The position numbers and the translations under genes were made by a program. A stretch of 12,712 nt of DNA from Bacillota bacterium (GTDB taxonomy: Bacteria; Bacillota; Clostridia; Lachnospirales; Lachnospiraceae): NCBI GenBank assembly GCA_023437885.1, contig JAEZFH010000373.1, forward strand, positions 1-12,712, read 5' to 3'. Shown here piece after piece: positions 1 to 5,991 of the stretch. A model generated the notes under the pieces. It ran no database searches, was not told the DNA's origin, and was given only the letters and a program-made list of their open reading frames with translations. Within the stretch, counting starts at the first letter, position 1, and each line of letters opens with the position of its first letter.

Positions 1-138
1 GCTAAACTGCCTGCAGCAGTCCAAATTCTTAATCAAACGGACCTTCCCTTCCGTGGAAGGCTTGAGAGCATTGGAATAATTGAATTTCCACCGGCAAAGC
101 AATTATTTCGATTTAATCTGAAAAATACTATAATATAA
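1..138 (+). CDS. 3' end of an unrecognised CDS (5' truncated by the window)
   Basis: Frame 1 is open from the first base to a TAA at 136-138, giving 45 residues that end in FRFNLKNTII. The composition looks like ordinary protein (for example LPAAVQILNQ and RGRLESIGIIEFP), but I do not recognise the family and see no motif. It stops 24 bp before the -35 element of the next operon, with no terminator between, so readthrough into that operon is possible. The frame could be open by chance over this short length, hence moderate confidence. Confidence 0.5.
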   Translation, partial: AKLPAAVQILNQTDLPFRGRLESIGIIEFPPAKQLFRFNLKNTII

Positions 139-161
139 TCTAAAGAACACTCCGATTTTAC

Positions 162-190
162 TTGACGAAAAATCAAATGTGTAATATATT
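162..190 (+). promoter_or_regulatory. Promoter of the FMN_bind-marR-flavodoxin operon
   Basis: TTGACG (162-167) and TATATT (185-190) are separated by exactly 17 bp, a good sigma-A-type promoter. The -10 element lies inside the first of two palindromes (181-192), so a bound repressor would block RNA polymerase directly. Transcription would start near 197, leaving a leader of about 35 nt before the ATG at 232. Confidence 0.7.
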
Positions 191-213
191 ACATATTATA
201 TGTAATATATTAC
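181..213. promoter_or_regulatory. Twin palindromic operator, probable MarR binding site
   Basis: GTAATATATTAC occurs at 181-192 and again at 202-213. Each copy is a perfect 12-bp palindrome, and the copies are 21 bp apart, about two helical turns, so both sites would face the same side of the DNA. The first covers the -10 element and the second lies just downstream of the likely transcription start. MarR dimers typically bind short AT-rich palindromes that overlap their own promoters, and a marR gene is second in this operon. Autorepression is therefore the likely role; this is an inference from position and symmetry. Confidence 0.7.
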
Positions 214-231
214 TTGATTTGGAGGGAATCT

Positions 232-630
232 ATGAAAAAAGCAGCAAAAATTTTAGGCTGGGTTCTGGCAGCAATCCTGGTGATTCTTATCAATATGATG
301 GTATTTATGGTCTCAACTGCCAATCGTGACAGGAAGAATCTATACTATTCCGGATTAGAAGCTTCAAAGGTGGCTGATGGAGTATACCGCGGCAGTGCAG
401 AAACAAGTCTGGTTAAGGTGGAGGTTGAGGTTACAGTACAAAATCATACCATTATAAGAATAGACATTCTTAAGCATGAGAATGGGATGGGTAGCAAAGC
501 AGAAGCCATAACAAAGGACATGGTAAGTCAAAATACATATGAGGTCGATACGATAAGCGGAGCTACTCTTTCCAGTGAAGTAATTAAAAGTGCGGTAAGT
601 ATCGCACTTGAAAAAGGAAAGGAGCAATAA
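232..630 (+). CDS. Membrane-anchored FMN-binding domain protein (FMN_bind)
   Basis: This 132-aa protein has a hydrophobic N-terminal segment (about residues 7-28) after a positively charged MKKAAK start, then an extracytoplasmic domain. The C-terminal part contains D106-T-I-S109-G-A-T112-L-S, which matches the (S/T)GAT signature of FMN_bind domains (RnfG/NqrC type). In that family a flavin transferase (ApbE) attaches FMN to the threonine; here that would be T112. The start at 232 is chosen because GGAGGG (221-226) sits 5 nt upstream; a TTG 18 bases earlier in frame has no comparable site. It is the first gene of an operon with marR (2-bp gap) and a flavodoxin-domain gene, suggesting a small flavin-based electron-transfer module. 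The redox partner is unknown, and no apbE is visible in the window. Confidence 0.85.
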   Translation: MKKAAKILGWVLAAILVILINMMVFMVSTANRDRKNLYYSGLEASKVADGVYRGSAETSLVKVEVEVTVQNHTIIRIDILKHENGMGSKAEAITKDMVSQNTYEVDTISGATLSSEVIKSAVSIALEKGKEQ

Positions 631-632
631 TT

Positions 633-1097
633 ATGGACAGAAGTACCATGCTAACCGGGCTAAACGCCAAAACTACCCTCTTTGGCCTCTTTTTTGCATT
701 TGATAATCAATTACAGGCTGCCGGCGATACCTTTTACGAAGGTATCACCAGCAAGCAATTTTTTCTTACGATCTGCCTGTCCCTATTTCATGATCAATAT
801 CCTACGATAAATGAACTGTCTGAGGTCATGGGAAGCTCTCATCAAAATGTGAAGCAAATCGCAAACAAGCTTGAGAAGAACGGATTTATTAAGCTTCTTC
901 CGGATGAGCAGGATAAGAGAAAAGTTCGGATTGCTCCGACGGATAAATTAATGCAGCTCGAAATAAAGCATAGAGCACAAGGGCAGGAGTTTATGGAACG
1001 GCTGTATGACGGACTTTCCGAAGAGGAAATCGCAATCACCTTAAAAACAATGACTAGGATTGAGACCAATCTCATCTCAATACGGGAGGACCAATAA
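633..1097 (+). CDS. MarR family transcriptional regulator
   Basis: The protein has 154 aa, a normal MarR length. The winged helix-turn-helix covers about residues 45-105: INELSEVMGSS (59-69), a recognition helix around HQNVKQIANKLEKNGFI (70-86), and a wing at PDEQDKRKVRIAPT, the usual D-x-R-rich MarR wing. Flanking helices would form the dimer interface. A Shine-Dalgarno-like AAGGAG overlaps the end of the upstream FMN_bind gene, and the next gene overlaps its stop codon by one base (TAATG), so the three genes are tightly coupled. It probably represses its own operon through the twin palindromes at 181-213. The inducer (redox stress, a phenolic or another ligand) cannot be read from the sequence, and I see no obvious pair of redox-sensing cysteines. 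Confidence 0.92.
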   Translation: MDRSTMLTGLNAKTTLFGLFFAFDNQLQAAGDTFYEGITSKQFFLTICLSLFHDQYPTINELSEVMGSSHQNVKQIANKLEKNGFIKLLPDEQDKRKVRIAPTDKLMQLEIKHRAQGQEFMERLYDGLSEEEIAITLKTMTRIETNLISIREDQ

Positions 1098-1618
1098 TGA
1101 AAACAATTGTCGTATATCAAAGCAGTACCGGGTTTACAAAGAAATATGCCCAGTGGATCTCTGAAGAACTGTCCTGCGATCTTTCAGCCTATGCAGATGC
1201 ATCAAAGAAAATCAACGATTATGATGTAATTATATACGGAGGAGGTATCATGGCGGGTAAGGTTGCGGGTTTTGGGAAATTGAAGAAGAATCCTCATATC
1301 TCCGGTAAGAAGCTTGTTCTATTCGCAACAGGAGGAACGGACAGGAATGCATCCGAGGTTATTAACAGTATCCGGGATAGTAATCTGTCATCGCAGGAAC
1401 AACAAAGCATCCCCTTTTATTATTTTGAAAGCGGGATCAATTACGAAAATATGGGGTTCTTTTCGAAAACAATTTTGAAAATCATGTGCAAGTCACTTCA
1501 AAAAAAGACGAACCGGACGCCTGAAGAAACCGGCATGATGAACGCTCTTATGAAATCAAGTGATCACTCGGATAAAGCCTTGATCAAACCTCTGATAACA
1601 TATGTAAAAGCCTTGTAA
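1097..1618 (+). CDS. Flavodoxin-domain protein
   Basis: This 173-aa cytoplasmic protein begins with a flavodoxin-type first strand and phosphate-binding loop: TIVVYQSSTGFTKKYA, with S9-S-T-G-F-T14 expected to hold the FMN phosphate. DVIIYGGGIMAGK (about residues 44-56) follows as the second flavin loop, and KLVLFATGG as a central strand. The pattern fits the Flavodoxin_5/HemG-like group, in which the domain acts as an oxidoreductase or electron carrier; the exact substrate is not evident. Its start codon overlaps the marR stop codon by one base, and GGGAGGA (1084-1090) supplies the ribosome binding site. As third gene of the operon it could exchange electrons with the membrane FMN_bind protein, an inference from linkage and shared cofactor. 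Confidence 0.85.
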   Translation: MKTIVVYQSSTGFTKKYAQWISEELSCDLSAYADASKKINDYDVIIYGGGIMAGKVAGFGKLKKNPHISGKKLVLFATGGTDRNASEVINSIRDSNLSSQEQQSIPFYYFESGINYENMGFFSKTILKIMCKSLQKKTNRTPEETGMMNALMKSSDHSDKALIKPLITYVKAL

Positions 1619-1662
1619 TAATTTACTCCTCTTCTGCTGTCATATTACCGGGTGAATGCCTT

Positions 1663-1714
1663 AAGTCAATTTCACATCAGCTGGAAGCCGATGGTTTTCG
1701 GCTGTAATTGACTT
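1663..1714 (+). other. Imperfect hairpin downstream of the flavodoxin gene
   Basis: AAGTCAATT (1663-1671) pairs with AATTGACTT (1706-1714), with inner CAGC/GCTG and GCCGA/TCGGC pairings. No T-run follows, so it is a poor intrinsic terminator; it may be an mRNA 3'-end structure. The rest of the 1619-1992 gap holds the terminator-like hairpin at 1784-1834, a tandem 11-bp repeat at 1871-1892 and a promoter at 1916-1943. I see no gene in it. Confidence 0.4.
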
Positions 1715-1783
1715 TATGAACCGTACTACTCTCTCATTTCCGCAGAGAAATACGCAGTATAATCAGAATCTCAGGAATTTGAT

Positions 1784-1834
1784 TTACGCAGGTGCTTGTG
1801 TATAACACATGAGCCTGCGTAATTTCTTTTTCTT
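1784..1834 (+). terminator. Probable intrinsic terminator of the flavin operon
   Basis: TTACGCAGG (1784-1792) pairs with CCTGCGTAA (1814-1822). An inner TGTGT/ACACA pairing around the loop is interrupted by a few mismatches. The stem is followed directly by the T-rich TTTCTTTTTCTT (1823-1834). It lies about 165 nt after the flavodoxin stop codon and before the next promoter, so it probably separates the two operons. Confidence 0.65.
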
Positions 1835-1870
1835 GCCTATTTCTTCTGCTCTGCCCTGGCTCACTTCTTT

Positions 1871-1892
1871 GATACAACTCCGATACAACTCC
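1871..1892. repeat. Tandem 11-bp repeat upstream of the HD-domain operon promoter
   Basis: GATACAACTCC occurs twice without a gap (1871-1881 and 1882-1892). It ends 23 bp before the -35 element at 1916. An 11-bp period is close to one helical turn, the geometry of side-by-side activator sites, but two short copies could also be a simple duplication. Confidence 0.45.
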
Positions 1893-1915
1893 ATATTTTA
1901 TCCGAGAATTTATTC

Positions 1916-1943
1916 TTGTCTTTGCGCTTTAATAAGATATAAT
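1916..1943 (+). promoter_or_regulatory. Promoter of the HD-domain/phosphoesterase/Nudix operon
   Basis: TTGTCT (1916-1921) and TATAAT (1938-1943) are 16 bp apart. The predicted start near 1950 leaves a leader of about 43 nt before the ATG at 1993. It is the only good promoter I see ahead of the gene run that ends at 5812. Confidence 0.6.
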
Positions 1944-1992
1944 AGCTTTAGAACCATTGTACAGTGAGAATAATTATCATAGGAGACCAACA

Positions 1993-2565
1993 ATGTTACC
2001 CAGCCGAGAACAAGCATTAACTTTATTAGAAGAAGCATACATAAGAAATCCCGGTCTCTGGAGGGATCATTCCATCATTGCGGCAAAGTGCGCATACGCA
2101 ATAGGAAAAGCGTGTGATGACATAAATGAAGATAAAGCCTACATTTTGGGGCTTTTGCATGATATCGGCCGCAGGGAAGGTGTAACCCATCTGGCTCATG
2201 TTATTGATGGGTACCGCTATTTAATGGGACTTGGATTTGATGAAGCGGCCAGGGTATGTATTACTCATTCCTTTCCAATCAAGGATGTAAACAATTACAT
2301 AGGGACGAAGGATGTCTCCGCTGAGGATTTACAAGAAATCACTGATTTAATGAACGGATTTGAATATGACGATTATGATGCCCTGATCCAATTATGCGAC
2401 AGCATCGCTCTTCCTCAGGGGTCAGCTCAAATTGTGGAAAGAATGAACGATGTAAAGCAAAGATATGGATATTTTCCGGAGAGCAAATGGAATAAGCATA
2501 TCGAGATAAAGCATTATTTTGAAATTAAAACGGGGCTGATTATTGATAATCTGAATATAAAGTAA
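1993..2565 (+). CDS. HD-domain predicted phosphohydrolase
   Basis: This 190-aa protein carries the HD metal-dependent phosphohydrolase pattern: H26 in RDHS, the H56-D57 pair in LGLLHDIGRR, further histidines at H67, H70 and H92 (THSFP), and D136 in LIQLCDSIAL. Proteins with this fold hydrolyse phosphate esters of nucleotides or other small molecules; the substrate is not readable here. The start at 1993 is chosen because AGGAGA lies at 1981-1986; an upstream in-frame TTG (1957) has no such site and overlaps the expected leader. It is the first gene of a run containing two other phosphate-bond hydrolases (a calcineurin-like phosphoesterase and a Nudix enzyme), which suggests a shared nucleotide or phospho-metabolite pathway. 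Confidence 0.85.
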   Translation: MLPSREQALTLLEEAYIRNPGLWRDHSIIAAKCAYAIGKACDDINEDKAYILGLLHDIGRREGVTHLAHVIDGYRYLMGLGFDEAARVCITHSFPIKDVNNYIGTKDVSAEDLQEITDLMNGFEYDDYDALIQLCDSIALPQGSAQIVERMNDVKQRYGYFPESKWNKHIEIKHYFEIKTGLIIDNLNIK

Positions 2566-2592
2566 CGCAGACTGAATTTAAGGAGAAATCAC

Positions 2593-2967
2593 ATGGACAA
2601 AAAGGAAAGCACTATAAAAGAATATTTCCTGGCCTGGTTAGACAACGATCCCTCCTGCCTGGAGGAGATATTTCATGACAATATTGTTTACAGCGAATGT
2701 TACGGTCCGGAATATCATGGTCTTCACCAGATACGGCAATGGTTTAACGAGTGGAACCAGCATGGCAGGGTATTGGCCTGGGATATTAAGCAATTTCTGC
2801 ATCAGGGGCATACGGTTGCGGTTGAATGGTATTTTCGTTGTATTTATGATGGCGTAACCGACGGCTTTGACGGAGTTTCCATCATTGAATTCAATTCTGA
2901 CGATAAGATAATTCTCTTAAAAGAATTCCAATCAAAATCAGAACATGAATATCCTTACGGGGAATAG
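2593..2967 (+). CDS. NTF2-like / SnoaL-like domain protein
   Basis: This 124-aa protein has the order of a small NTF2/SnoaL fold: helix KKESTIKEYFLAWLDND, then EEIFHDNIVYSECYGPEYHGLHQIRQWFNEW, and alternating strands such as HTVAVEWYFRCIYDG and DGFDGVSIIEF. The region YSECYGPEYHG followed by I-x-x-WF is typical of SnoaL-like proteins that line a small-molecule pocket. The fold includes enzymes (isomerases, cyclases) and non-enzymatic ligand binders, so no reaction is claimed. AGGAG (2581-2585) sits 7 nt before the start. It lies 27 bp after the HD-domain gene and 56 bp before the phosphoesterase gene, consistent with one transcript. Confidence 0.8.
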   Translation: MDKKESTIKEYFLAWLDNDPSCLEEIFHDNIVYSECYGPEYHGLHQIRQWFNEWNQHGRVLAWDIKQFLHQGHTVAVEWYFRCIYDGVTDGFDGVSIIEFNSDDKIILLKEFQSKSEHEYPYGE

Positions 2968-3023
2968 AATCGTATACTCAAGGATAATACCACTTTCGAC
3001 AAAAGAAATGAATGAGGTAGCGA

Positions 3024-3884
3024 ATGAAAATTGCCGTATTAAGCGATATACACAGCAATCACTTGGCTCTGGAATCATGTATCAAGTATATTAATGAAAA
3101 TAAGATAGAGAACCTTTTATTTTTAGGTGATTACGTCAGTGACTGTGCATATCCCCAACTAACTATGAATCTGCTATATGATTTAAGACTCCATAAGAAT
3201 TGCTGGTTTATTAAAGGAAACCGCGAAGAATATCTCTTAATGCACCGGCAGAACAAGAATGACGGCTGGAAATCCCCCTCCTCTGCCAGCGGCAGCCTGT
3301 GCTATACCTACGAGAATCTTAGAGACCTGGACTTTCATTTCTTTGAAAGCCTGGACATTAAGGGCCATATGGCTTTCGAAGGATATCCTGAATTTGAATA
3401 TTGCCACGGCTCCTTATCCGAGTCACGCGGTGATCTATCCTTTGGCAGCGAAGGCGCCAAAAATGCATTGAACACCATCGACACAAGTTTAATTGTCTGC
3501 GGTCATACCCATGAGCAGGGAACTTATCAATACGGTGGCAAGAAAATCGTAAATACCGGCTCTGTCGGAATCCCCTGGTCAAAGGAAGCAAAAGCTCAAT
3601 TTGCCATATTGCACAGTGAAGGGTCCGACTGGGAAGAAGAATTTATCTGTTTGGATTATGACCGAACAGGGGCAGTTCAGGAGCTTTATGACAGCGGCTT
3701 AACCAAACAGGCAAATATATGGGCTAAATTGGTCGAAGAGACACTGCTTACAGGCATTGACCACGCCATGGATTGTCTTAGCCTTGCATATAAGATCAGC
3801 ATAGAGAACTCCGGAAATGCTGATTGGAATAGTATGAAGGAAGAATACTGGGAAGAAGCCGCGAGGAGAATAGGAATCTTATGA
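3024..3884 (+). CDS. Calcineurin-like metallophosphoesterase
   Basis: The 286-aa protein shows the ordered metallophosphoesterase motifs: D8-x-H10 in LSDIHSN, G35-D36 in FLGDYVSD, G65-N66 in KGNREE (the more usual form is GNHD/E), H128 in YCHGS, G160-H-T-H163, and the NTGSVGIP segment (177-184) typical of YfcE-like phosphodiesterases. These residues bind two metals and cut phosphomono- or diesters. About 100 helical residues follow the core, making it longer than a minimal YfcE-type enzyme; this tail may set substrate or partner choice. A GAGGT-type ribosome binding site is at 3014-3018. The stop codon overlaps the ATG of the broken carbamoyltransferase (ATGA at 3881-3884), showing that the two were once translationally coupled. 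Confidence 0.9.
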   Translation: MKIAVLSDIHSNHLALESCIKYINENKIENLLFLGDYVSDCAYPQLTMNLLYDLRLHKNCWFIKGNREEYLLMHRQNKNDGWKSPSSASGSLCYTYENLRDLDFHFFESLDIKGHMAFEGYPEFEYCHGSLSESRGDLSFGSEGAKNALNTIDTSLIVCGHTHEQGTYQYGGKKIVNTGSVGIPWSKEAKAQFAILHSEGSDWEEEFICLDYDRTGAVQELYDSGLTKQANIWAKLVEETLLTGIDHAMDCLSLAYKISIENSGNADWNSMKEEYWEEAARRIGIL

Positions 3885-4157
3885 AGAAGCTAATTCGACT
3901 GAACGATAATACCAAGCAGGATATATTAGACGTCTTTCAGATCGCAGATGATCTGCAGGAAGGAAAATACAAGAATTTTCTGAAGGGAAAGACCATTGGC
4001 CAATGAAAGAGCCCTCCTGAATCCATGTCCTCCTTTTTATCAGCAGGAGGAGGTTTCAGAGGAAGTAATGGAAAGTGGTTATTTTGTGGGATATTCCTTC
4101 AAAAAGCATTTACTGGAGGTCCAGCAAGCCATCCTGATCTATAATATGACTCACTGA
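3881..4157 (+). pseudogene. Internally deleted, frameshifted carbamoyltransferase (ornithine/aspartate type) remnant
   Basis: From ATG 3881 the frame encodes 41 residues ending FLKGKTIGQ and stops at 4004-4006. The beginning resembles a carbamoyltransferase N-terminus just before the carbamoyl-phosphate loop, which should follow with an S-x-R-T-R motif but is absent. A second frame, open from 3996 to a TGA at 4155-4157, encodes NERALLNPCPPFY, then EEVSEEVMESGYFVGYSFKK and VQQAILIYNMTH, which looks like the C-terminus of the same family (the LNPCPPF and YFVGYSFKK pattern). About 41 plus 53 residues remain of a family near 300 aa, so roughly 200 residues including the active site are missing. 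The junction lies near 3990-4000. It overlaps the phosphoesterase stop (ATGA), so it was once part of this operon. A single deletion is the simplest explanation; the family call rests on remembered consensus. Confidence 0.7.
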
Positions 4158-4218
4158 CTGTCCCAGCTCTGCTTAACGAAGGTAGGAACAGTTATAGGAG
4201 GAAACGAGGTGTATCATA

Positions 4219-5262
4219 ATGCAGCAAATTGCACTATCCATCGCTCAGAGGGCGTGTCCCTCCATCGCATATCGAATTTACAGGGAAATCTTACAGGAAG
4301 ACTGTTCCAGCTCAAATCTGCAGGAATTACAGGAAAAGCTTCTTCAGGAGGCGGAGATCCTCCGTATCTTTTCCCTGAAGAAGGAGGATGGCTGGCTTGG
4401 CGGTACATTTCATGGTATGGATGAACCGGAGTGCTGTATACGCTACCTGATGGAAAAGGGGATTGAACCAGGACATCACATTATCCAGGAAGCCTTGGAA
4501 GCGCTTCTTTGCCGGGGGGATAAATTTGATGCGGGCAGTATGGAGAGAGTAGGCAAACCTTTAGATGATAAGCATCTCGGCGGATCCAAATTAATAAGGG
4601 CTTGCGTATTTGCCTATACGGGCAGGGAACAGGATGAATTTATAACGGAACAAATCAGCGAAGCCTTGGAGGTCTTTCAATATGTAGGCCGGCTTGGGTC
4701 AGTCACAGAGATATATAAAGAATATAAGAATAAGCTGGTGTTCCGGGATGGTGTCATGTGGCCAAGTATCTACCACTTGCGTCTGCTGGCTTATACAAAA
4801 AGCTGGAGATGCCCGGAGAATCTGGCAATGCTGGCCGCCGCCTTCATAAAGCTTGTTGAATTCTCACCGATTCCGGAGATAAAATTATTACACCGGAGTC
4901 AGATCATCAGCCCTGCCTCCGTATTTATGAACCGTTTTAATGAGAACCTGGAAGCACTGAGTGCAAGGGAATGGATGATGTGGTTTCACAGAACAGAGCT
5001 GATTGCAAGGTTGGGCATTTCAGACCGGATTCCCTCCATCAACAGTCAGATAGAATATGTAAACCACCTTCTTGAGCTTAACGGTGGATTTTTTACAATG
5101 AATTTAAGACATTATTATTTCACCAAATGGACCCAGTATCTCGGCCTGGCTCTGGAGGATGACTGGCGGTCTGCCAATCGGATGATAAATGACTTAACCT
5201 TTCGATGCTTATTAATTAACTCATTCAGGAGAAACCAGCATGGAATTTATAAAAGCAATTGA
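4219..5262 (+). CDS. Conserved-type hypothetical protein, possibly a helical-toroid (prenyltransferase/squalene-cyclase-like) fold
   Basis: I do not recognise a named family for this 347-aa soluble protein. It is rich in alpha-helical segments separated by short turns, and the segment around residues 42-85 (ILRIFSLKKEDGWLGGTFHG, then CIRYLMEKGIEPGHHIIQEAL) resembles one repeat of an alpha-alpha barrel as in terpene-cyclase/prenyltransferase-like proteins: a QxxDGW-like turn followed by a paired helix. That is an inference from pattern, and no cyclase catalytic Asp motif is evident. GAGG (4206-4209) provides a ribosome binding site. It follows the broken carbamoyltransferase by 61 bp and overlaps the Nudix gene by 23 bp (5240-5262), so it is very likely co-translated with the latter and may share its substrate. 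Confidence 0.75.
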   Translation: MQQIALSIAQRACPSIAYRIYREILQEDCSSSNLQELQEKLLQEAEILRIFSLKKEDGWLGGTFHGMDEPECCIRYLMEKGIEPGHHIIQEALEALLCRGDKFDAGSMERVGKPLDDKHLGGSKLIRACVFAYTGREQDEFITEQISEALEVFQYVGRLGSVTEIYKEYKNKLVFRDGVMWPSIYHLRLLAYTKSWRCPENLAMLAAAFIKLVEFSPIPEIKLLHRSQIISPASVFMNRFNENLEALSAREWMMWFHRTELIARLGISDRIPSINSQIEYVNHLLELNGGFFTMNLRHYYFTKWTQYLGLALEDDWRSANRMINDLTFRCLLINSFRRNQHGIYKSN

Positions 5263-5812
5263 AGCCTATCTTCCCGTGAACAGGCAGGAGGAACAGGATA
5301 AGAAAGTTATTCTGAACTACATAAGGAATTACGGAGCCCAGGTTTTACTCCGTGACAATGAAATCGCACATATTACAAGCTCCGGCTTTATTATGAACCA
5401 TTCTCTGGATAAAGTCCTGCTGGTGCATCATAATATCCGAAATACCTGGTCCTGGACCGGCGGACATGCCGACGGGGAAGAGGACCTTCTCCATGTAGCT
5501 CTGAAGGAAGCAACCGAAGAGACAGGAGTTGAATCGATCCTTGCGTTATCCGAACAAATTGCCTCCCTTGATATCCTTCCTGTATTCGGTCATATCCGGA
5601 AATCGCACTATGTGAATGCCCATCTGCATTTGTCTGTTGCCTATCTTCTTATCGCAGATGAAAACTGTGAAGTACGAATTTGTTCCGATGAAAACAGCGG
5701 TGTGGAGTGGTTTCCTCTGGATCGTTTCACGGAGGAATTTTTTGACCGGAGGGATGTTTATTTATATAGCAAATTGATCTCCTTCGCACACAAGTTTCGC
5801 TGCCAGCATTAG
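5240..5812 (+). CDS. Nudix hydrolase
   Basis: The 190-aa protein contains a nearly complete Nudix box at residues 75-97: G75, E81 five residues later, then after seven more K89-E90-A-T-E93-E94-T-G96-V97. The usual arginine of RE is lysine here, a conservative change; E90, E93 and E94, expected to bind the catalytic metal, are present. Nudix enzymes cleave nucleoside diphosphates linked to another group. About 45 residues precede the Nudix fold, and HHNIRNTWSWTGGHADGEED shows the strand and loop leading into the box. AGGAG (5227-5231) lies 8 nt before the start, inside the end of the upstream gene, which overlaps by 23 bp. It is the last gene of the run and is followed by a strong terminator. 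Confidence 0.92.
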   Translation: MEFIKAIEAYLPVNRQEEQDKKVILNYIRNYGAQVLLRDNEIAHITSSGFIMNHSLDKVLLVHHNIRNTWSWTGGHADGEEDLLHVALKEATEETGVESILALSEQIASLDILPVFGHIRKSHYVNAHLHLSVAYLLIADENCEVRICSDENSGVEWFPLDRFTEEFFDRRDVYLYSKLISFAHKFRCQH

Positions 5813-5875
5813 GTTCTTCCTGATTAAATAATTCCGCAGCTGGTGCTCTGTGACAACTAAAGAAGCCCCATAATA

Positions 5876-5911
5876 AGAAAAAGAATGATAACAGATTATC
5901 ATTCTTTTTCT
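5876..5911. terminator. Bidirectional terminator between the Nudix and EAL genes
   Basis: A perfect 16-bp stem (5876-5891 with 5896-5911) closes a 4-nt CAGA loop. The outer stem is A-rich on the left and T-rich on the right (CTTTTTCT), so each strand ends in a T-run and the structure can stop both converging transcripts. It lies 64 nt after the Nudix stop codon and 81 nt after that of the EAL gene. Confidence 0.85.
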
Positions 5912-5991
5912 ATCCCCGCACACCTGTGCCATATTACAGCATTTGTGTTATGTAATTATCAAATTTATTGCAGGCCTCCGGATCACTGCTA

